Source: 73-13 sp035556075
GTDB lineage: Bacteria; Actinomycetota; Actinomycetes; Actinomycetales; Microbacteriaceae
DNA: 9,464 nt
Reading direction: 5' to 3'
NCBI GenBank assembly: GCA_035556075.1
Contig: DATMFQ010000024.1
Coordinates: forward strand, 1-9,464
This document shows, piece by piece, positions 5,653-9,464 of this stretch. The translations under genes were made by a program, and so were the position numbers. The notes under the pieces are model-generated. The model was not told the origin of the DNA. It saw nothing but the letters and a program-made list of their open reading frames with translations, and did not search any database. Each line of letters opens with the position of its first letter. The first letter of the stretch is position 1.

Positions 5653-5699
5653 CAGCAATGCTGGGAATACACACGGAGCACCGTGCGATTGTAGTGAGT
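5653..5699. promoter_or_regulatory. Divergent permease/msrA control region with two palindromes
   Basis: This 47-bp gap must hold both promoters. It contains CAGCA-A-TGCTG (5653-5663), touching the permease start, and CACGG-AGCA-CCGTG (5672-5685) in the middle. A -10-like GATTGT (5687-5692) lies 7 nt before the msrA ATG, and TATTCC lies on the other strand. The palindromes are operator candidates; no known regulator motif is recognised. Confidence 0.35.
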
Positions 5700-6224
5700 A
5701 TGCGCACCTTCCATCTGGCTGGCGGTTGCTTCTGGTGTCTCGACGCCGTGTATCGCACGGTCGATGGGGTGACCGAGGTCGAGTCGGGGTATACCGGCGG
5801 CGACGTCGACCACCCGGACTATGAGACGGTCTGCACCGGGACCACGGGTCATGCCGAGGCGGTCGCGGTCTCCTTCGACGAGACGAAGGTGCCGGAGCAG
5901 GTCATCCTCGACATTTTCTTCACCCTCCACGACCCGCGACAGCTCAATCGGCAGGGGGGTGACATCGGCACCCAGTACCGCTCGGCGATGTTCCCGACGG
6001 ATGATGCGCAGCATGAGCTGTTCGCCGCCGCCCGCGCCCGCGCGGACGAGCTCTGGGGCGGCGGTGTCGTCACGACGATCGATTCGCTCGGTGCGTGGTG
6101 GCCAGCGGAGGAGTACCACCAGGACTTCTTCGCGAAGAACCCGAATCAGGGCTACTGCCTGGCCGTCACCGTCCCGAAGGTGAACAAGGTCCGCAAGTCG
6201 TTTGCCCCCTACGTCCGGGGCTGA
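5700..6224 (+). CDS. msrA: Peptide-methionine (S)-S-oxide reductase MsrA
   Basis: The 174-residue enzyme reduces methionine-S-sulfoxide in proteins and free methionine. The N-terminal active site reads GGCFWC, with Cys10 as the expected catalytic nucleophile, followed by the GYTGG block at 30-34, TGHAEAV at about 49-55, HDPRQLNRQGGDIGTQYRS at 77-95 and AEEYHQDFF at 136-144. The four cysteines are 10, 13, 45 and 153. Position 13 is Cys where many MsrAs have Gly (GCFWG). Cys153, in GYC near the C-terminus, is a plausible resolving cysteine. The ATG at 5700 starts directly before the family N-terminus MRTFHLAGG; a GTG at 5694 is possible. There is no clear Shine-Dalgarno sequence. It is divergent from the DMT permease. 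Confidence 0.96.
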   Translation: MRTFHLAGGCFWCLDAVYRTVDGVTEVESGYTGGDVDHPDYETVCTGTTGHAEAVAVSFDETKVPEQVILDIFFTLHDPRQLNRQGGDIGTQYRSAMFPTDDAQHELFAAARARADELWGGGVVTTIDSLGAWWPAEEYHQDFFAKNPNQGYCLAVTVPKVNKVRKSFAPYVRG

Positions 6225-6409
6225 ATCGGCGCGTCCCGACTTCCTCACAGTGCGCGTATCGCGCGCCTTCTCCACATTCTGCGCGCCAGCCTGAGCGGCA
6301 CGGCGCCGTCGGTGCCAGAGTCCTGTCACCGGCCACCGCCAGCCTCAATCGGGCACGAGCGGCGCGGGGGTGGCCGGTCCATTGCAACAGGACCGGAAGG
6401 ACGGCAGCC
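6225..6409 (+). promoter_or_regulatory. ssb leader with two mutually exclusive hairpins
   Basis: This 185-bp gap holds no gene. Hairpin A pairs ACCGGCCACC (6328-6337) with GGTGGCCGGT (6369-6378), 10 perfect pairs. Hairpin B pairs CCGGTCC (6374-6380) with GGACCGG (6390-6396), 7 perfect pairs. A and B share 6374-6378 and cannot coexist. The ssb Shine-Dalgarno GGAAGGA (6395-6401) begins within the 3' arm of B. Upstream are a GGCAC/GTGCC inverted repeat (6297-6316), direct repeats GCGCGCC at 6261 and 6281 spaced 20 bp, and a GCGCG-TAT-CGCGC hairpin (6252-6264) that may end msrA transcripts. The promoter position is not clear. Confidence 0.4.
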
Positions 6410-6961
6410 ATGTCGGACACAATCACGGTAGTCGGCACGGTGGCGACCGCGCCGCGCCACGTCAAGACCGAGGAGCAACTCGAGGTGACGACGTTCCGCC
6501 TCGCGTCGGCGCACCGCCGCTACGACCGCAAATCGCAGCGATGGGTGGACGGCGACACCAATTGGTACACCATCGTCGCCTTCCGCCAGCTCGCGAGCAA
6601 TGCGGCGCAGTCGATCAAGAAGGGGGATCGGGTCATCGCGTTCGGACGTCCTCGCGTCCGCGACTGGACGAATGCGGACCGCAGCGGCACGACGATGGAG
6701 GTCGAGGTCGACAGCCTCGGTCACGACCTGCTCTGGGGCCGGACCGCGTATACGAAGACGGCGGCGCGCCGCGATCCTGAGGCCGAACCGGGCGGCGCCG
6801 GGGCCAGTCCTGCCCCCAGCCCGGAGGTCGTTGCCGAGGCCGCTGCTGAAGCCGGGAGCGCTGGGTCAGGCGACACGAGCCTGGCCGGGGCGCACTGGCC
6901 CACGGCCTCCGTGGGTGGCACGGCCCCAGTCGAGACCCGCGAGCCGGCGGCCGCGTTCTGA
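6410..6961 (+). CDS. ssb: Single-stranded DNA-binding protein, SsbB-like paralogue
   Basis: The 183-residue product has an N-terminal OB fold at about 2-115: MSDTITVVGTVATAPRHV, TTFRLASAHRRYD at 27-39, NWYTIVAFRQLA at 51-62 with the usual aromatic pair, and KGDRVIAFGRPRVRDW at 71-86. It should coat single-stranded DNA as a tetramer. The tail after about 120 is Ala/Pro/Gly-rich and ends REPAAAF. The conserved acidic DDDIPF tip, by which SSB recruits its partner proteins, is absent. This suggests a second SSB, as with Streptomyces SsbB, rather than the replicative one, which is often next to rpsF/rpsR/rplI in actinobacteria. The start ATG has a good Shine-Dalgarno GGAAGGA with 8-nt spacing. A strong hairpin follows the stop. 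Confidence 0.93.
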   Translation: MSDTITVVGTVATAPRHVKTEEQLEVTTFRLASAHRRYDRKSQRWVDGDTNWYTIVAFRQLASNAAQSIKKGDRVIAFGRPRVRDWTNADRSGTTMEVEVDSLGHDLLWGRTAYTKTAARRDPEAEPGGAGASPAPSPEVVAEAAAEAGSAGSGDTSLAGAHWPTASVGGTAPVETREPAAAF

Positions 6962-6964
6962 GAA

Positions 6965-7016
6965 TCCGGGGTCGGTGTGCGTCCCCACCTCCCTCGCGAC
7001 GCGCACCGGCCCCGGG
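6965..7016 (+). terminator. Long uninterrupted hairpin after ssb
   Basis: Bases 6965-6983 pair with 6998-7016 over 19 consecutive positions, three of them G-U and no mismatch, closing a 14-nt C-rich loop. The hairpin begins 3 bp after the ssb stop and ends 2 bp before the -10 box of the next gene. There is no U-tract. It is the strongest stem in the window and very likely ends ssb transcripts. Confidence 0.7.
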
Positions 7017-7018
7017 CA

Positions 7019-7024
7019 TAGAAT
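7019..7024 (+). promoter_or_regulatory. -10 box TAGAAT of the lipoprotein gene, leaderless start
   Basis: TAGAAT is followed by six bases (CGACGA) and then the ATG at 7031, the classic leaderless spacing with no Shine-Dalgarno sequence. The -35 position falls inside the ssb hairpin and shows no consensus. Confidence 0.5.
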
Positions 7025-7030
7025 CGACGA

Positions 7031-7567
7031 ATGCCTGCCAGCTCCGGGGCGCGCCGCGTCATGGCGGGCGGCGCTGCCGCATTCCTCGCGGGGGTGCTCG
7101 CGTTCGCCCTCGCGGGTTGCGTCGGCGCCACGCCCGAGCCACCGACGGCGGGGTCGACGACCGACCGCACGCCGAGTGCGCCGCCGCCCCAGGGGCCGTC
7201 GCGGACACCGGCCGCGACACCGACGCCGACACCCGCGCCGGCGACACTGCACCCGGGCGGCTCGGCGGCCGTCAACCTGCCGTTCTTCGAGCAGACGCTC
7301 GCGAGCTACGTCAGTGCCTACGGGCGCGGCGAGCGGGCCTTGCTCATCGGGCACCTGAGCAGCGCCGGCTTCGACCCGGGTGCGATTGAGTCGGGCTGGG
7401 CGACGACCCCAAATGGGCTCCAGGAGGTCTCGATCGACGTCGCCGTCCGCTTCGGCGAGGACTGCCTCGTGGGGACGGTGCGTGCCGACCGTTGGGCGAG
7501 CGCCATCATGCCCGTGCTCAGCACGGGCCACTGCCTGATCGGTGACGGCTTCACCGACCCGGGCTGA
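7031..7567 (+). CDS. Lipoprotein, DUF6993-like
   Basis: The 178-residue exported protein has a signal peptide (GARRVMAGGAAAFLAGVLAFA) with lipobox LAGC at 27-30, lipidated at Cys30. A Pro/Thr/Ser-rich linker of about 45 residues (32-76) follows, then a small globular domain from about 80: NLPFFEQTL, SSAGFDPGAIE, and a C-terminal half with Cys145 and Cys168, which probably form a disulfide. The LPFF...AGFD...C-L-(V/I)-G pattern resembles, from memory, DUF6993 proteins that sit between an ssb gene and ettA in Microbacteriaceae. No function is known to me. The start is fixed by the leaderless-type promoter and the signal peptide. Its position between a DNA-binding and a ribosome-binding protein does not explain an extracytoplasmic role. 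Confidence 0.85.
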   Translation: MPASSGARRVMAGGAAAFLAGVLAFALAGCVGATPEPPTAGSTTDRTPSAPPPQGPSRTPAATPTPTPAPATLHPGGSAAVNLPFFEQTLASYVSAYGRGERALLIGHLSSAGFDPGAIESGWATTPNGLQEVSIDVAVRFGEDCLVGTVRADRWASAIMPVLSTGHCLIGDGFTDPG

Positions 7568-7578
7568 GGCGGGACGCC

Positions 7579-7606
7579 CCCGGTCCCACCCGGCAGGCGG
7601 ACCGGG
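7579..7606 (+). terminator. Hairpin after the lipoprotein gene
   Basis: CCCGGTCC (7579-7586) pairs with GGACCGGG (7599-7606) around a 12-nt loop, starting 12 bp after the lipoprotein stop, with no U-tract. Its arms contain the same heptamers as hairpin B in the ssb leader. A TAGCGT -10-like box follows immediately. Confidence 0.5.
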
Positions 7607-7612
7607 TAGCGT
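7607..7612 (+). promoter_or_regulatory. Possible -10 box TAGCGT of ettA
   Basis: TAGCGT fits TANNNT and follows the 7579-7606 hairpin directly, as TAGAAT follows the ssb hairpin. It would give an ettA leader of about 40 nt. There is no clear -35. A GTTAAC element nearer the start is an alternative. Confidence 0.25.
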
Positions 7613-7657
7613 GGTTGCTGCGATCCAAGGCTTCTCGAGTAAGGCGGTTAACCACAC

Positions 7658-9340
7658 GTGGCCGAGTACATCTACACCATGTCGAAGGCGAGGAAGTCGG
7701 TCGGGGACAAGGTGATCCTCGACGACGTCTCGATGTCGTTCTACCCCGGGGCGAAGATCGGCATGGTCGGCCCGAACGGCGCGGGCAAGTCGACGATCCT
7801 CAAGATCATGGCCGGGCTCGACCAGCCCTCCAACGGCGAGGCAAAGCTGAGCCCCGGCTACACGGTCGGCATCCTGCTGCAGGAGCCGGAGCTCGACGAG
7901 GACAAGACCGTCCTCGAGAACGTGCAGGGCGCGGTGCGACCGCTGCTCGACAAGATCGCGCAGCACGCCGCGATCGGCATGGCGATGGCCGAGCCCGACG
8001 CCGACTTCGACAAGCTGCTCGCCGAGATGGGCGTCCTCCAGGAGGAGATCGACGCCGCGGACGGCTGGGACATCGACAACCAGCTCGAGCAGGCGATGGA
8101 CGCCCTGCGCACCCCGCCCTCGGACGCGATCGTGTCGCACCTGTCCGGTGGTGAGAAGCGCCGCGTCGCGCTCGCGAAGCTCCTCCTCGAGAAGCCCGAC
8201 CTGCTGCTGCTGGACGAGCCGACGAACCACCTCGACGCGGAGAGCGTGCAGTGGCTCGAGCAGCACCTGCAGAAGTACCCGGGCGCGGTCATCGCGATCA
8301 CGCACGACCGGTACTTCCTCGACAACGTCGCGGAGTGGATCGCCGAGGTCGACCGCGGCCACCTCTACCCCTACGAGGGCAACTATTCGACCTACCTCGA
8401 CACGAAGGCGAAGCGCCTCGAGGTCCAGGGCAAGAAGGACCAGAAGCTCGCCAAGCGTCTCGCCGACGAGCTCGAGTGGGTCCGCTCCAACACGAAGGGT
8501 CGCCAGGCGAAGTCGAAGGCCCGGCTCGCCCGCTACGAGGAGATGGCGGCCGAGGCGGAGAAGACGAGGAAGCTCGACTTCGAGGAGATCCAGATCCCGC
8601 CGGGTCCGCGGCTCGGCTCGGTCGTCATCGAGGCGAAGCACCTCAAGAAGTCCTTCGGGGACCGCGTCCTCTTCGAGAACCTGTCGTTCTCGCTCCCGCC
8701 GAACGGCATCGTCGGCATCATCGGCCCGAACGGCGTCGGCAAGACGACGCTGTTCAAGACGATCGTCGGGCTCGAGCCGCTCGACAGCGGCGACCTCAAG
8801 ATCGGCGAGACGGTGAAGATCTCCTACGTCGACCAGACGCGGGCGAACATCGACCCGAACAAGACGCTCTGGGAGGTCGTCTCCGACGGACTCGACATCC
8901 TCGTGGTCAACAAGACGGAGATCCCGTCGCGCGCCTACGTCTCGAAGTTCGGCTTCAAGGGACCGGACCAGCAGAAGAAGGCGGGCGTGCTGTCCGGCGG
9001 CGAGCGCAACCGACTCAACCTCGCCCTGACGCTCAAGGAGGGCGGCAACCTGCTGCTGCTCGACGAGCCGACGAACGACCTCGACGTCGAGACGCTCCAG
9101 TCGCTGGAGAATGCGCTGCTCGAGTTCCCCGGCTGCGCGGTCGTCATCACCCACGACCGGTGGTTCCTCGACCGGGTCGCGACCCACATTCTTGCCTACG
9201 AGGGCGACGAGACCGACCCGGCGAAGTGGCACTGGTTCGAGGGAAACTTCGAGGCGTACGAGGCGAACAAGATCGAGCGCCTCGGCCCGGACGCCGCCAA
9301 GCCCCGCCGCACCGCGTACCGCAAGCTCACGAGGGACTGA
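7658..9340 (+). CDS. ettA: Energy-dependent translational throttle protein EttA (ABC-F ATPase)
   Basis: The 560-residue soluble protein has two ABC cassettes and no membrane domain. Cassette 1 has Walker A GPNGAGKST at 38-46, signature LSGGEK at 162-167, Walker B LLLLDEPTNHLD with Glu187, and the switch His at 216. The insert at about 95-140 is the EttA 'arm', which contacts the L1 stalk side of the ribosome. A charged linker lies at about 242-320 (KRLEVQGKKDQKLAKRLADELEW). Cassette 2 has GPNGVGKTT at 356-364, LSGGER at 445-450, LLLLDEPTNDLD with Glu470, and His499. Known EttA binds the E site and restrains the first peptide bond when ADP is high. The start is GTG at 7658 (MAEYIYTM, the family N-terminus), with only a weak Shine-Dalgarno sequence. 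Codons are almost uniformly G/C-ending, suggesting strong expression. It is followed after 2 bp by a thioesterase-like gene. Confidence 0.97.
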   Translation: MAEYIYTMSKARKSVGDKVILDDVSMSFYPGAKIGMVGPNGAGKSTILKIMAGLDQPSNGEAKLSPGYTVGILLQEPELDEDKTVLENVQGAVRPLLDKIAQHAAIGMAMAEPDADFDKLLAEMGVLQEEIDAADGWDIDNQLEQAMDALRTPPSDAIVSHLSGGEKRRVALAKLLLEKPDLLLLDEPTNHLDAESVQWLEQHLQKYPGAVIAITHDRYFLDNVAEWIAEVDRGHLYPYEGNYSTYLDTKAKRLEVQGKKDQKLAKRLADELEWVRSNTKGRQAKSKARLARYEEMAAEAEKTRKLDFEEIQIPPGPRLGSVVIEAKHLKKSFGDRVLFENLSFSLPPNGIVGIIGPNGVGKTTLFKTIVGLEPLDSGDLKIGETVKISYVDQTRANIDPNKTLWEVVSDGLDILVVNKTEIPSRAYVSKFGFKGPDQQKKAGVLSGGERNRLNLALTLKEGGNLLLLDEPTNDLDVETLQSLENALLEFPGCAVVITHDRWFLDRVATHILAYEGDETDPAKWHWFEGNFEAYEANKIERLGPDAAKPRRTAYRKLTRD

Positions 9341-9342
9341 GG

Positions 9343-9464
9343 ATGGGGGAGCGGCTCACCGTCCCCATCCAGCTGCGCTGGGGCGACCTCGACGCGCAGG
9401 CGCACGTCAACAACGTGACGATGCTCAAGCTCCTCGAGGAGGCGCGCGTGCGCGTCCTGTGGGA
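9343..9464 (+). CDS. Acyl-CoA thioesterase-like hotdog protein, N-terminal part (3' truncated)
   Basis: The first 40 codons are visible before the window ends. The product begins MGERLTVPIQLRWGDLDAQAHVNN and continues TMLKLLEEARVRVLW. This is the N-terminal strand and helix of the 4-hydroxybenzoyl-CoA thioesterase (4HBT) hotdog family, in which the Asp of GDLD and the HVNN that follows form the active-site region. The ATG is 2 bp after the ettA stop, and the Shine-Dalgarno GAGGGA (9331-9336) lies inside the last ettA codons with 6-nt spacing, so translation is probably coupled. The exact acyl-CoA substrate is not determinable. This ettA-thioesterase pairing is, as far as I recall, common in Microbacteriaceae and relatives. 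Confidence 0.88.
   Translation, partial: MGERLTVPIQLRWGDLDAQAHVNNVTMLKLLEEARVRVLW

Noticed and set aside
6225..6409. LexA/SOS operator upstream of ssb
   Set aside because: No GAAC...GTTC-type actinobacterial SOS box is present in the gap.
6866..9232. A 788-codon open frame on the - strand opposite ettA and the lipoprotein gene
   Set aside because: It is a shadow of the strong G/C third-position bias of ettA. Its product is a low-complexity Arg/Leu/Val/Asp mixture with no domain, and its codon pattern is inverted.
1..9464. Mobile element, prophage, CRISPR or defence island
   Set aside because: No transposase, integrase, inverted terminal repeats, repeat-spacer array or defence domains. The two tRNA genes show no flanking partial copies that would mark an att site, and base composition looks even throughout by eye.

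Overview
This window looks like an ordinary chromosomal segment of a high-GC actinobacterium. It is most likely a member of the Microbacteriaceae or a close relative. The clues are the third-position G/C bias in every gene, TANNNT-type -10 boxes with little or no -35 signal, likely leaderless starts, and three familiar actinobacterial neighbourhoods: orn next to tRNA-His, clpS-DUF2017-metallopeptidase, and ssb-lipoprotein-ettA-thioesterase. I see no prophage, insertion sequence, CRISPR array, integrase or toxin-antitoxin pair, and no obvious foreign island.

Layout. (1) Bases 1-1646, + strand: the 3' end of an energy-coupling-factor (ECF) ABC ATPase, its T-component membrane protein and a small P-loop kinase-like protein. 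The three overlap by 4 bp ATGA junctions and form one translationally coupled unit. (2) Bases 1660-3633, - strand: clpS, a DUF2017 protein and a small zincin metallopeptidase, tightly overlapping, then a lipoprotein that probably has its own promoter. (3) Bases 3704-4630: tRNA-His, orn (oligoribonuclease) and a divergent tRNA-Arg(UCU). (4) Bases 4657-6224: a DMT/EamA permease divergent from msrA. (5) Bases 6410-9464, + strand: an SSB paralogue without the usual acidic tip, a DUF6993-like lipoprotein, the ABC-F translation factor ettA, and the first 40 codons of an acyl-CoA-thioesterase-like gene coupled to ettA.

How the genes fit together. Much of the window concerns RNA and protein turnover or translation: Orn degrades the last short oligoribonucleotides, ClpS delivers N-degron substrates to ClpAP/ClpCP, EttA gates translation according to energy state, and MsrA repairs oxidised methionine. 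The ECF module at the left edge imports a vitamin or vitamin precursor whose identity is not visible here, because the S component lies outside the window.

The least explained signals are in the junctions. Several strong hairpins lack U-tracts and sit directly between genes (3704-3739, 3822-3839, 6965-7016, 7579-7606). In at least three genes a -10 hexamer lies 6-7 nt from the start codon, implying leaderless mRNAs. The ssb leader holds two mutually exclusive hairpins next to the Shine-Dalgarno sequence. No dramatic new system is evident. The best candidates for undescribed biology are the clpS-coupled DUF2017/metallopeptidase pair, the kinase coupled to the ECF transporter, and the ssb leader.
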